From the NCBI RefSeq assembly GCF_014648915.1, contig NZ_BMSA01000049.1, forward strand, positions 1 through 39,457: 39,457 bases of DNA, in the 5' to 3' direction. The position numbers and the translations under genes were made by a program. The notes beneath the pieces were generated by a model. It saw nothing but the letters and a program-made list of their open reading frames with translations. It ran no database searches and was not told the origin of the DNA. The stretch is from Streptomyces phaeofaciens. Its GTDB lineage: Bacteria; Actinomycetota; Actinomycetes; Streptomycetales; Streptomycetaceae. Positions 15,831 through 23,535 of this stretch are shown one piece after another. How positions within the stretch are numbered: position 1 is the first letter of the stretch; each line of letters starts with the position of its first letter.

Positions 15831-16157
15831 GGCCCCTCACTTTCGGGTCAGGCGATTTGCGTACTTTCCTCATGATGTGTATGTGGCCCGCGAAGTGGTG
15901 GACCGACGCTCGTGGCGTGGCGTTGTTCCGATGAACACCACACGAATGGGTGCAAGGAGGGAGAAAAGCCGGTAATCAGGCGCAAGTGACCGTCCGTGGG
16001 GGTGTGATCACCCTCCGATCGGAGCGGTGTCATCCACTTGTACTGCGGCCCCGAGGGCGGCAGTTGGCAGGACGACGCAGGTCACCGATCGATATCGGTC
16101 GGTGTGTATAGTCGGGCGCCAGAGGTCCCCTACGTCAACGAAGGACGAGGTCGCGCG
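15831..16157. promoter_or_regulatory. Divergent promoter region, DUF6344 / DLW-39
   Basis: A 327-base gap. The rightward promoter has TATAGT at 16107-16112 with the inverted repeat ACCGAT-CGAT-ATCGGT (16084-16099) covering the expected -35 position. The leftward half holds no recognised element and no gene. Confidence 0.5.
16084..16112 (+). promoter_or_regulatory. Putative promoter with overlapping operator, DLW-39 gene
   Basis: Perfect 6-bp arms ACCGAT (16084-16089) and ATCGGT (16094-16099) separated by CGAT, followed eight bases later by the -10-like TATAGT (16107-16112). A dyad over the -35 region suggests a repressor or activator site. Confidence 0.55.
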
Positions 16158-16286
16158 GTGAAGAAGCTTCTCCTGGTCGCACTGGCCGCCATCGGCGGGC
16201 TCCTCGTGTACCGCCAGATCCAGGCGGATCGCGCCGAGCAGGATCTGTGGACGGAGGCGACCGACTCCGTGCCCACGGGTTCGTGA
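16158..16286 (+). CDS. DLW-39 family micropeptide, 42 residues
   Basis: A short gene beginning GTG at 16158 after AAGGACGAGG. The product is MKKLLLVALAAIGGLLVYRQ followed by IQADRAEQDLWTEATDSVPT and GS, 42 residues. It has one N-terminal hydrophobic helix (about 4-18) and a short charged tail containing the invariant Asp-Leu-Trp that names the DLW-39 family of actinobacteria. It is probably a single-span membrane micropeptide with its tail in the cytoplasm or a retained signal anchor. Function unknown. In Streptomyces it is a conserved resident of the oriC-proximal region. It has its own promoter and terminator, so it is monocistronic. Confidence 0.88.
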   Translation: MKKLLLVALAAIGGLLVYRQIQADRAEQDLWTEATDSVPTGS

Positions 16287-16311
16287 GTATCGACTCCGAA
16301 AACTGAACCGG

Positions 16312-16341
16312 ACCCCGGCCGCCTCAGCGGTCGGGGTTTTG
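16312..16341 (+). terminator. Terminator of DLW-39 gene
   Basis: Arms 16312-16322 and 16327-16337 (one G-U pair) around loop CTCA, followed by a T-rich run GTTTTGTGTTG. A classical intrinsic terminator, unusual here for its T tract. Confidence 0.85.
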
Positions 16342-16506
16342 TGTTGCCCGCCGGGACAGGTCCCGGTCGCCCGTCTCGGGTTGCGCGCCCTCCGGTGTGC
16401 GGTTAGAGGGGGGCGTTTCGGACGCTCGTGCGGAATGCGCGGGTGCGGGCCGGGGCGGCGGGGCAGGATGGCCCACGTTCGGTCGAAGGCGAGGGGGCGG
16501 GTTCGC

Positions 16507-17961
16507 ATGGCCCGGCGAGGAACGGCTGCACGGACCGCGCGGCTTGCGGTCGTACGGGGAGCCGTCGCGGCTGTGGTGTTCGGCGCGGCGCTGACGGCGC
16601 TGCCCGGCCCGGTGGCCGTGGCCGCGCCGGAGGTCCCGGCGTACGCCTTCGCCGACGACGTCCGCGACGCCCTGGGGGCCACCGACACCGGCGACGCCGC
16701 CCGCCTGGACCCCGGCGAGACCTACCGCAGCTCGCTCCCGGGCGACCCCGATGCCGTCGCCGACGACGGGCCGGACTCCGGGGCGGGCGACGGCGAGCAG
16801 GACGAGGGGAACAACGACGGGAAGGACGACGGCAAGGTCTACTACCGCCTCGAACTCGACGACGCCTCCACCACGTACGTCTCCGTCACCGCGATCCCCC
16901 GCCCCGGTGCCGTGCCCGCCGTCGGCGACGGCATCGGGGTCGCTGTCCAGGACGCCGACGGCACGCCCTGCACCTACGACTCCGTGACCATCGGCACCGC
17001 GCGAAGCCCGCGCCCGATCACCGCCTGGGGCGCACGCGAGATCCTGCCGGGCAACGGACTGTGCCAGGAGCCGGGCACCTACTACGTCGTCGTCGAGCCC
17101 GTGAGCACCGGGGCGGAGGGCTCCGCGCGCAGCCCCTGGGACCTGGAACTCGCGCCCTTCTCCGAGCCGCCCCTGGCGAAGGCGGCCACCACCGACGTGC
17201 CGCAGACCTGGAACTCCGCCACCCCCGCGCCCCCGGTCGCCGAGCCGGTGGCCGTGCGCGGCGGCGCGGGCTTCACCGAGGCCACCGCCGTCACGCAGGG
17301 TGTCTCGGGCGACGAGATCGTCCCCGGCCAGACCCTCTTCTACCGGGTCCCCGTCGACTGGGGCCGCCAGCTGTACGCCTCCGTGGAGCTGGGCAGCGGG
17401 GAGAAGAGCTCCGGATTCGTGGCCGAGGCGCTGGACCTCACCCTCTACAACCCGGTGCGCGCCAAGGTCGAGGACGCGGGCGTCGGCTACGGCGGCACCC
17501 AGAAGTCGGCCGCCCTGGCTCCCGCGCCGCCCGTCCGCTACGCCAACCGGTACGCCCCCACCAACCCCACCAAGAGCCTGCGCTTCGCCGGCTCCTACTA
17601 CCTCGTCGTCCACCTCGCCGCCCAGGTGGCCGAGGCCTTCGGTGACGGCCCCTACGGGCTGACGCTGCGCGTCCGGCTCGGCGGGACCGCGCAGTCCGGG
17701 CCCGGGTACGAGGGGCGGTCCGCGCCGCGCGGCGTCTTCGGTCAGGACACGGCCGGCGACGGGCCGGCCGAGGCCGGGGGAGACGGCCGAACGGGACAGG
17801 CGCGGGCCACGGCCGACGGGGACCCGGCGATGCGGGCGGTCGCCGTGGCCGGGATCGGCACCGGGACCGCGCTGCTGCTCGTCCTCGGCGGCTGGACCTT
17901 GACGGCCCGGCGCCGGGCCGCCGCTCAGATCCGGGTCAGCGCCCAGAACCCCACGGCGTAA
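16507..17961 (+). CDS. Secreted, C-terminally membrane-anchored protein of unknown function
   Basis: From ATG 16507 (GAGGGGG nine bases upstream) the product is 484 residues; an ATG at 16468 would add 13. It has a basic N-terminus and a signal peptide ending near PVAVAAPEV (about residue 40), a large extracytoplasmic region, and one C-terminal span near 447-468 followed by the stop-transfer ARRRAAAQ. The ectodomain holds an acidic low-complexity insertion (residues about 83-112, Asp/Glu/Gly/Asn) and two similar beta-rich halves: LxPGETYRSSL...VYYRLELDDASTTYVSVTA and IVPGQTLFYRVPVDWGRQLYASVEL, each followed by a YYVVV/YYLVV strand, which suggests duplicated jelly-roll-like domains. No catalytic motif is visible. 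The 3' end overlaps the convergent kinase gene by 37 bases. Confidence 0.8.
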   Translation: MARRGTAARTARLAVVRGAVAAVVFGAALTALPGPVAVAAPEVPAYAFADDVRDALGATDTGDAARLDPGETYRSSLPGDPDAVADDGPDSGAGDGEQDEGNNDGKDDGKVYYRLELDDASTTYVSVTAIPRPGAVPAVGDGIGVAVQDADGTPCTYDSVTIGTARSPRPITAWGAREILPGNGLCQEPGTYYVVVEPVSTGAEGSARSPWDLELAPFSEPPLAKAATTDVPQTWNSATPAPPVAEPVAVRGGAGFTEATAVTQGVSGDEIVPGQTLFYRVPVDWGRQLYASVELGSGEKSSGFVAEALDLTLYNPVRAKVEDAGVGYGGTQKSAALAPAPPVRYANRYAPTNPTKSLRFAGSYYLVVHLAAQVAEAFGDGPYGLTLRVRLGGTAQSGPGYEGRSAPRGVFGQDTAGDGPAEAGGDGRTGQARATADGDPAMRAVAVAGIGTGTALLLVLGGWTLTARRRAAAQIRVSAQNPTA

Positions 17962-19424
17962 CAGGCCAGCGCGAGCAGCAGCAGGGGCACCGCGACCCTG
18001 GCCGGCGGCCCGGGCCGCGAACGCCGTACGGCCCGGTGGCCGCGCCGCGGTGCCACGGGCGCGGCCGACGGCGCGGCGGCGGGCGGGTCCTGGGTGGTGT
18101 ACGACGCGGTGGAGGGGTCGGCGGAGGGGTCGGGCCGCCATCCGTGCCCGCGGCCGGGCAGGACGAACGTGGATTCGTGGGGGGACGCCGTGAGGGCGGG
18201 TGCCGGTGCCGGCTGCGGGGGCGGCAGTAGGAAGCTGCCGGTGTCCGACATGGACGGGGCGGGGCTCGCGGGCAGTGAATCCGTGCCCGGACGGTCCTGG
18301 CGGGGAGGGGTGTTCGGGCGCTGCGGGACGGACTCCGTGCCCGGGTGGGCCGGGACGGGAGGCCGGTCCGGTCGGGCAGGCAGGGGTGTCGCCGGTGGGG
18401 TGAGGGGCACGGCCGGCAGCGGAGTCGACCCCGTGCCCGGGTGGGCGGGTCCCCCGGGCGGGCCCGAGCCGGCCGGTGCGGAGAGCGGGCCGGCCGGTGC
18501 GGAGAGCCGGTCCGTCGGTGCGGGGCGCGGGCCGGGCCGGGGCTTCGGCGGGCCCTCGGGGCCGAAACCCTTCGGCAGCGGCCCGATCTGGTCGAAGATC
18601 TCGATCAGTTCGTCGTCGGGACCGGGTTCCGGCAGCAGCTCGACGGCCGCCGCCAGCGCCTTGCGCGCCCCCGTGGCCGTACGGAAACGGGCCTCCGGAT
18701 CCGGCTGGAGCAGGGTGGCCACCACCTGCCACAGCGGCTCGGGGATGCCCTTGGGCGCGCCCGGGGTGCCGTGTTCCGCGAAGTACTGGATGAGCGCCTT
18801 GGCGTCCGGTTTCGCGCCCTCCAGGAGGTAGAGCGCCACCAGGCCCACGGCGAACAGGTCGGCGGGGAAGTCGGGTTCGGCGCCCATCATCTGCTCGGGG
18901 GCGAGGTAACCGGGCGTACCCACCACGAGGTTGGTCTCGGTCAGCCGGGGTTCGCCCAGCCGCATCGCGATACCGAAGTCGGACAGCCGCAGCCGGGGGC
19001 GGGCCGTCCCGGTGGCCTCCAGAAGCACGTTGGCGGGCTTGATGTCCCGGTGCACCACGCCCTCCGCGTGCACCGCGGCGAGCCCGGACAGCAGCTGGTC
19101 GAGCAGCGTGCAGACGAAGACGGGCGGCAACGGGCCGTAGTCGCCCACGAGATGGACCAGGGAACCGCCGGCCACCAGGTCCATGGTGAACAGGACCTTG
19201 TCGTCGTCCGCGGCCCAGCTGGCGGGCGCCAGGACGTGGGGATGGTCGATCCGCAGCGCCTGCTCGCGGACGAACCGCAGCAGCGTGTGGGCGTCGCTCT
19301 GCTGGAGCACCTTGGCGGCCACATAGCGGCGCCGGCGGTGGTCCCAGGCGCGCCAGACCGCGCCGACCCCTCCGCGTCCTATCGGGTCGGCCAGTTCGTA
19401 CCGTCCGGCGAAGACCTCACCCAT
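17925..19424 (-). CDS. Tail-anchored serine/threonine protein kinase
   Basis: The 499-residue product has an N-terminal Hanks-type kinase domain (about 8-265): Gly-rich loop IGRGGVGAVW, VAAK with Lys 38, catalytic HRDIKPAN with Asp 127, SDFG with Asp 149, and GTPGYLAPEQ. A Pro/Ser/Thr/Gly-rich linker of about 200 residues follows, and a single hydrophobic span RVAVPLLLLALACYAVGFWA reaches the last residues, so there is essentially no extracellular sensor; the kinase is tail-anchored with its catalytic part inside. This differs from the PASTA kinase later in the window. Substrates are unknown. The 37-base tail overlap with the secreted membrane protein gene hints at co-inheritance. ATG 19424 has GGAGGAG about 12 bases upstream. 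Confidence 0.9.
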   Translation of the reverse strand: MGEVFAGRYELADPIGRGGVGAVWRAWDHRRRRYVAAKVLQQSDAHTLLRFVREQALRIDHPHVLAPASWAADDDKVLFTMDLVAGGSLVHLVGDYGPLPPVFVCTLLDQLLSGLAAVHAEGVVHRDIKPANVLLEATGTARPRLRLSDFGIAMRLGEPRLTETNLVVGTPGYLAPEQMMGAEPDFPADLFAVGLVALYLLEGAKPDAKALIQYFAEHGTPGAPKGIPEPLWQVVATLLQPDPEARFRTATGARKALAAAVELLPEPGPDDELIEIFDQIGPLPKGFGPEGPPKPRPGPRPAPTDRLSAPAGPLSAPAGSGPPGGPAHPGTGSTPLPAVPLTPPATPLPARPDRPPVPAHPGTESVPQRPNTPPRQDRPGTDSLPASPAPSMSDTGSFLLPPPQPAPAPALTASPHESTFVLPGRGHGWRPDPSADPSTASYTTQDPPAAAPSAAPVAPRRGHRAVRRSRPGPPARVAVPLLLLALACYAVGFWALTRI

Positions 19425-19784
19425 GGCAGTGCGTCGCTCCTCCCCCTCCGGTTTCCCCCTGCTACTCCCCTCGCTACCCCTCGACGGGCGCTACGACCCC
19501 CGTGGCCGTCGTGGTGTGCGAGTACCCCGTGTCCCCCGGAGCCTTCGTGCGGTGCGCGTCCCCCGTGCCGAGCGCGTCCCCGTGCTGTGCGCGCCCCTCA
19601 TACGGTGCGCTTCCCCCGTGTCGAGGGCTTCCCCCGTGTGGTGCGCTTCCCCCGTGTCGAGGGCTTCCCCCGTGTGGTGCGCTTCCCCCGTGTCGAGCGC
19701 TTCCCCCGTGTGGTGCGCGTCCCCGTGCTTCCCCCTGTCCTCGATTCCCCGGCTGCCGAACCCCCTTCGGCGACGGGGACGAGG
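19425..19784. promoter_or_regulatory. Kinase upstream region, low-complexity
   Basis: 360 bases between the leftward XRE gene and the leftward kinase gene. It is dominated by an 18-bp tandem array and its degenerate flanks (about 19526-19740). No convincing coding region; the + strand is open here but only encodes a low-complexity Phe-Pro-Arg-Val repeat. Confidence 0.5.
19610..19717. repeat. Six tandem 18-bp units, core CTTCCCCCGTG
   Basis: The core CTTCCCCCGTG starts at exactly 19610, 19628, 19646, 19664, 19682 and 19700. Alternate units end TCGAGGG/TCGAGCG and TGGTGCG, giving a 36-bp higher-order unit. Degenerate copies extend to both sides. On the transcribed (minus) strand each unit reads CACGGGGGAAG, which resembles a Shine-Dalgarno sequence. 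Confidence 0.92.
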
Positions 19785-20333
19785 TCAGGCCTGGTGGGAC
19801 TGGTAGTGCGTGACCGCGTCCGACGTACGGCCCGCGCCGTACACCCGGAGGAACTCCGCCAGCTCGGGGTGGCTCGGGGCGAGGGTGTCGGCGGCGTCGA
19901 TGATGTCGCCGGCGGCCGCCACCGAGCGCAGCAGCGACTGGATCTCGCGGACCACCCGCTTGACCGTGGGCGCCCCCGAACTGCTCGTCGTCGTGGTGGT
20001 GTTGCTGAGCACCGAGCCCCCCTGCGACCGCTTGATCTCGTCCATCCGCTCGGTCGCCTCGGCGGCGCTGACGCTGCCGTCCGCGACCTGTCCGGCCAAC
20101 TCCTGGAGCAGCTGCACCCGCTGCACCACGGCCGGGTTGCCGATCTTCGCCCGCTGACCGCTCATCAGCTGGGACAGCATGGGCGCCGACAGCCCCAGTA
20201 CCCCCGCGAGACGAGCCTGGTTGAGGCCGAGATCGTCGATGAGCTTACGGAAGAGCGCCCCCAGCGGCTCCCCGTACCAGTTCCGCTGCAGTTCCCGCGC
20301 TCTCGCGGTCGCTTCCTGCTGTGCGGCGTCCAT
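19785..20333 (-). CDS. XRE-family helix-turn-helix DNA-binding protein
   Basis: From ATG 20333 (GGGGAGA upstream) the product is 182 residues and begins MDAAQQEATARARELQRNWY. Residues about 24-75 form a Cro/CI-type HTH: LGALFRKLIDDLGLNQARLAGVLGLSAPMLSQLMSGQRAKIGNP. The second half contains an Ala/Glu-rich helix, a Ser/Thr tract (SNTTTTTSSSGAP), and a helical domain ending HPELAEFLRVYGAGRTSDAVTHYQ. The frame is open to 20366 but the shorter start matches my memory of Streptomyces homologs. No ligand or catalytic domain is seen. It may regulate the adjacent kinase gene, which is transcribed in the same direction 360 bases downstream; that is inference. Confidence 0.87.
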   Translation of the reverse strand: MDAAQQEATARARELQRNWYGEPLGALFRKLIDDLGLNQARLAGVLGLSAPMLSQLMSGQRAKIGNPAVVQRVQLLQELAGQVADGSVSAAEATERMDEIKRSQGGSVLSNTTTTTSSSGAPTVKRVVREIQSLLRSVAAAGDIIDAADTLAPSHPELAEFLRVYGAGRTSDAVTHYQSHQA

Positions 20334-20515
20334 TGCGTCTCCCCATCGCTTCCCCAGAACATCCACGGTTCGCTGTAGCGAACCACGTCGAGCATCTTAC
20401 GGAGAGTGGTCATCCGCGGGGACCCCCAATCTTTTTGCGAGATACCCCCGGTGACCCGGTACTCTGGTCTGCGGCGCCCACCGGTACGACCTTCCACCGG
20501 CCGGACGTCCCTTCC

Positions 20516-20588
20516 GGGGCCTTAGCTCAGTTGGTAGAGCGCTGTCTTTGCATGGCAGATGTCAGGGGTTCGACTCCCCTAGGCTCCA
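20516..20588 (+). tRNA. tRNA-Ala (anticodon TGC)
   Basis: Complete cloverleaf: acceptor GGGGCCT (20516-20522) with AGGCTCC (20581-20587), including the G3-U70 wobble that is the alanine identity element. Anticodon TGC at 20549-20551 in loop TTTGCAT. Discriminator A at 20588; CCA is not encoded (CAC follows). A TACTCT at 20460-20465 may be the -10 of its promoter. Confidence 0.97.
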
Positions 20589-20595
20589 CACAGCA

Positions 20596-20640
20596 GAACG
20601 CCCTCCGAACTGCGGAAACGCAGATTCGGAGGGCGTTCTT
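20596..20640 (+). terminator. Terminator of tRNA-Ala
   Basis: A long stem: 14 bp (20596-20609 with 20625-20638) plus an inner 5 bp capped by the tetraloop GAAA (20615-20618), then TT. It probably also serves the leftward DUF5324 gene that ends at 20659. Confidence 0.85.
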
Positions 20641-20658
20641 CGTCGGGGTCGCCGGTGT

Positions 20659-21387
20659 TCAGCCGCGTTCGTCGTCGCGCTTGGCCGCTTCCTCCTCGGC
20701 CTGCTTCGCCTGGACCTCGGGGTCCAGCACGGAGGCGTCCGGGCTGCCGTCCACCGAGGCCAGACCGTTCGAGGCGGGCATCTCCGTGGCGGCCGGCGGC
20801 TCGACCAGCCAGTCGGGGTTGGCCTGCTTGTCCCACCACCGCCAGGCCGCGAAGGCAGCCGCGGCGGCCGCACCGGCCACGAGCAGTGCCTTGGCGACCT
20901 TGCCGGCCTTCGCGCGCCGCCGGTGCTTGCGCACCAGCCGCTCGATCTCCTTCGGCGTCACCTGTCCGCGCAGCGCGGCCAGCGCGGCCATGCTGCGGGC
21001 GGCCGCCTCGTCCTTCACGGGTCCGGCCGCGGCCACGGCCTGCTCGATCCTCGGCCGGGAGTACTCGGCGGCCTGGCGCGAGTACTCGGCGGCCTGCCGG
21101 GCGGCCACCCGGGTGCGGGCGGCTGCCTCCTGGGCGGCCTGGTCGACCTTCGGCGGGACATGCGCCCGCGCCTGTTCCAGCCGGGGCGCGACATGGGCGT
21201 CGTACTGGACGCGGGCCTGTTCGGCGGCCTGCGTCACCTTGGGCGCGAGTCGTTCACGGGCCTCCTGCGCGTACAGCGCTGCCCTCTCCTTGGCCGTGTC
21301 GGCGTAGGGCGCCACCACTTCCGCGGCGTGCAGCACGCTGTCCTTCGCCGAGCCGGTCGCGGCGCGCACGCTGTCGATGCGGGTCAC
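20659..21387 (-). CDS. DUF5324 family membrane protein
   Basis: The 242-residue product is almost entirely helical. Residues 1-160 are Ala/Arg/Glu/Gln-rich amphipathic helices with repeated motifs (APKVTQAAEQAR, PPKVDQAAQEAA, RQAAEYSRQAAEYSRPRIEQ) suggesting apolipoprotein- or LEA-like surface-binding helices or coiled coil. A basic patch KHRRRAKAGK precedes a single span near 164-185 (ALLVAGAAAAAAFAAW). The short C-terminus is acidic. This is the pattern of the Streptomyces DUF5324 family, of unknown function. The ATG at 21387 has GGAGGAGGAA upstream. It is divergent from the cyclophilin gene. Confidence 0.82.
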   Translation of the reverse strand: MTRIDSVRAATGSAKDSVLHAAEVVAPYADTAKERAALYAQEARERLAPKVTQAAEQARVQYDAHVAPRLEQARAHVPPKVDQAAQEAAARTRVAARQAAEYSRQAAEYSRPRIEQAVAAAGPVKDEAAARSMAALAALRGQVTPKEIERLVRKHRRRAKAGKVAKALLVAGAAAAAAFAAWRWWDKQANPDWLVEPPAATEMPASNGLASVDGSPDASVLDPEVQAKQAEEEAAKRDDERG

Positions 21388-21701
21388 GGGTTCCTCCTCC
21401 TCGGTGGCGTACGTTATTTCGACTTTCCACCCTTTTACGGATCATGCCTGCCGTGGGCCGTCCCGGCATGCAGGGAAGGGCATCCGGGTGCCGATCCCTG
21501 TGATAGCGGGTGAATACGGGGCAACTGAGGGGTAACAGGGAGCTTGTCGTCGACACAGCCGACAATGCCACGGATCGGCGTCGCCCGCTCCCGTCCGGAG
21601 CCGCCCGGGACGCGGCCGGGGGATCCGGGCGCGATCGGGCACCGCGCGTTTCCGGCCGTGCGAGGATCGGTGGGATCACCGGAAGACATCGGAGGCACAT
21701 C
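21388..21701. promoter_or_regulatory. Divergent intergenic region, DUF5324 / ppiA
   Basis: 314 bases without a gene. The dyad TTGTCG (21544-21549) / CGACAA (21560-21565) is a candidate regulatory site on the ppiA side. The ribosome-binding site GGAGG for ppiA is at 21691-21695. No other convincing signal was seen. Confidence 0.4.
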
Positions 21702-22235
21702 GTGGCCGAGCACCTCTACGCCACCCTGAGGACCAGCGCGGGCGACATCGAGATCCGGCTCTTCCCGGACCACGCACCGGTGACGGTACGGAACTTCGTC
21801 GAGCTCGCCACCGGCGGTCGTGAGTGGGTCCACCCCGCCACCGGCGAGCGGTCCCACGGCCACCTCTACGACGGCACGGTCTTCCACCGGGTGATCAGCG
21901 GCTTCATGATCCAGGGCGGTGACCCGCTGGGCAACGGCACCGGCGGTCCCGGCTACCAGTTCGCCGACGAGTTCCACCCGGATCTGCGCTTCGACCGGCC
22001 GTATCTGCTGGCCATGGCCAACGCCGGCCCGGCCACCAACGGCTCGCAGTTCTTCATCACGGTCGCCCCGACGGCCTGGCTGAGCCGTAAGCACACCATC
22101 TTCGGCGAGGTCACCGACCCGGCCGGCCAGAAGGTCGTGGACGCCATCGCCGCCACTCCGGTCAACCCGCGCACCGAACGTCCGCTGAACGACGTCGTCA
22201 TCGAGTCGGTGGTCGTGGAGTCCCGCGAGCGCTGA
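21702..22235 (+). CDS. ppiA: Peptidyl-prolyl cis-trans isomerase, cyclophilin type
   Basis: Cyclophilins speed cis-trans isomerisation of Xaa-Pro bonds in folding proteins. From GTG 21702, six bases after GGAGG, the product is 177 residues, the normal size of a cytoplasmic single-domain cyclophilin. The fold signatures are complete: FHRVISGFMIQGGDP with the catalytic Arg, LAMANAGPATNGSQFFIT with the conserved Gln-Phe-Phe, and HTIFGEV. An insertion between the first strands (TGGREWVHPATGERSHGHLY) is typical of the actinobacterial type. No signal peptide is present. The longer open frame back to 21510 is Arg/Gly rich and not cyclophilin-like. The locus corresponds to the ppiA position near the mycobacterial origin. 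Confidence 0.95.
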   Translation: MAEHLYATLRTSAGDIEIRLFPDHAPVTVRNFVELATGGREWVHPATGERSHGHLYDGTVFHRVISGFMIQGGDPLGNGTGGPGYQFADEFHPDLRFDRPYLLAMANAGPATNGSQFFITVAPTAWLSRKHTIFGEVTDPAGQKVVDAIAATPVNPRTERPLNDVVIESVVVESRER

Positions 22236-22426
22236 ACCCACGGGCGGGCGCCGGGCCGCCCGGCGACAGCGCCCACCGGCGTCGGTGCCCTCCGGCGCCA
22301 GTGCCCACCGCCCGTGACGACCCGCAGGCGAAACGCCCATCGGGAACCAAACGCCCCGCCCGTCCGTATGGAGGAGCGGGACGGTCTCGTCGTCCGCCCG
22401 TCGTCCACCACGAACTGGGGGAGCCC

Positions 22427-23317
22427 ATGGACCAGGCGCCAGGCAGCCGGCCGGACGACGCGCACAGCGGCCTCCCCGTCTGTTACCGGCACCCCGACCG
22501 GGAGACCGGCATCCGCTGCACCCGCTGCGAGCGCCCGATCTGCCCGGAGTGCATGGTCAGCGCCTCCGTCGGCTTCCAGTGCCCCGAGTGCGTGCGCGGC
22601 GGCCCCGGTGCGGGTCCCGCCCCGGCGGCCTCCCGGCCGCGGACGATCGCCGGGGGCGCGGTCGCGGCCGATCCCCGGCTGCTCACCAAGATCCTGATCG
22701 GGATCAACCTCGCGGTGTTCCTCGCCGTGCAGGTGCGTTCCTCGCTGCTCGACTCCCTGGTGCTGATCGGCCAGTGGCCGCCCGCCCCCTTCACGCCCAC
22801 CGAGGGCGTGGCCGAGGGCGAGTGGTACCGCATGGTCACCTCGGTCTTCACCCACGAGGAGATCTGGCACCTGGGCTTCAACATGCTCAGCCTCTGGTGG
22901 CTCGGCGGACCGCTGGAGCAGGCCCTCGGCCGGGTCCGCTATCTGACGCTGTACCTCGTCTCCGGCCTGGCCGGCAGCGCCCTGAGCTATCTGGTGGCCT
23001 CCCCCGGCACCGCCACCCTCGGCGCCTCGGGCGCGATCTTCGGCCTCTTCGGCGCCACGGCGGTCCTGATGCGCCGGCTGCGCTACGACATGCGGCCGAT
23101 CATCGCCCTGCTGGTGATCAACCTGATCTTCACCTTCGGGATGAGCGGCATCTCCTGGCAGGCCCATATCGGCGGCCTGGTCGCCGGTGTCGTCATGGGG
23201 TACGGCATGGTCCACGCCCCGCGTGAGCGCCGGGCCCTGGTGCAGTTCGGGACCTGTGGGCTGGTGTTCGCGGTCATCGTCGTGTTGACCCTCCTGAGGA
23301 CCGTCCAGCTCACCTGA
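22427..23317 (+). CDS. Rhomboid-family intramembrane serine protease with N-terminal zinc ribbon
   Basis: Rhomboids cleave transmembrane helices of substrate proteins within the membrane. The 296-residue product (ATG 22427, GGGGGAG four bases upstream) starts with a cysteine-rich domain: CYRHPD, CTRCERPICPECM and CPEC within residues about 18-65, a treble-clef or zinc-ribbon of the B-box-like kind. Six to seven membrane spans follow. The catalytic serine lies in GASGAIFGLFG and the catalytic histidine in WQAHIGGLVAG; the HLGFNMLSLWWLGGPLE segment is the usual loop-1 region. Both catalytic residues are intact, so it should be active. Substrates are unknown. It converges on crgA across a 254-base gap that contains a DnaA-box cluster. 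Confidence 0.93.
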   Translation: MDQAPGSRPDDAHSGLPVCYRHPDRETGIRCTRCERPICPECMVSASVGFQCPECVRGGPGAGPAPAASRPRTIAGGAVAADPRLLTKILIGINLAVFLAVQVRSSLLDSLVLIGQWPPAPFTPTEGVAEGEWYRMVTSVFTHEEIWHLGFNMLSLWWLGGPLEQALGRVRYLTLYLVSGLAGSALSYLVASPGTATLGASGAIFGLFGATAVLMRRLRYDMRPIIALLVINLIFTFGMSGISWQAHIGGLVAGVVMGYGMVHAPRERRALVQFGTCGLVFAVIVVLTLLRTVQLT

Positions 23318-23325
23318 GCGCATGG

Positions 23326-23535
23326 TTGTCCACAGTGGGTGGTGAATCTTGTGCACAACGTGCGGGAACAGCCGCGCCCCCTGCCGTCGGCCTACATTTA
23401 TGCAGGTCAGGCAGGGGGCGAACGTGTTTTCGAGTGTGGGTGACAGCCGGTAGTTACGTCACACCGGCGTCAACACTCAGTGAGTTATCCACAGATCGTC
23501 TTTCTTTTCCCCATGTGGAAAACCGCTGTGGATAA
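23326..23535. other. Cluster of DnaA boxes in a convergent intergenic region
   Basis: Five DnaA-box-like nonamers in 210 bases: TTGTCCACA (23326-23334, the preferred Streptomyces form), TTGTGCACA (23349-23357, palindromic so it reads on both strands), TTATCCACA (23485-23493), TGTGGAAAA (23514-23522, reverse TTTTCCACA), and TGTGGATAA (23527-23535, reverse TTATCCACA). Two of them form a perfect 14-bp inverted repeat (23481-23494 and 23526-23539). The gap is bounded by the 3' ends of the rhomboid and crgA genes, so no promoter is expected. A DnaA-titration or origin-control site is likely; I recall similar oriC-flanking clusters described in S. coelicolor, one named after cosmid H69. Confidence 0.85.

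Noticed and set aside
16008..16688. A 226-residue minus-strand frame
   Set aside because: Crosses the DLW-39 gene, its promoter and terminator on the opposite strand; no motif.
19610..19717. CRISPR array
   Set aside because: Units are 18 bp and contiguous with no unique spacers; no cas genes.
18345..20378. A 677-residue + strand frame containing FPRV repeats
   Set aside because: Antisense to two real genes; the peptide repeat comes only from the 18-bp array.
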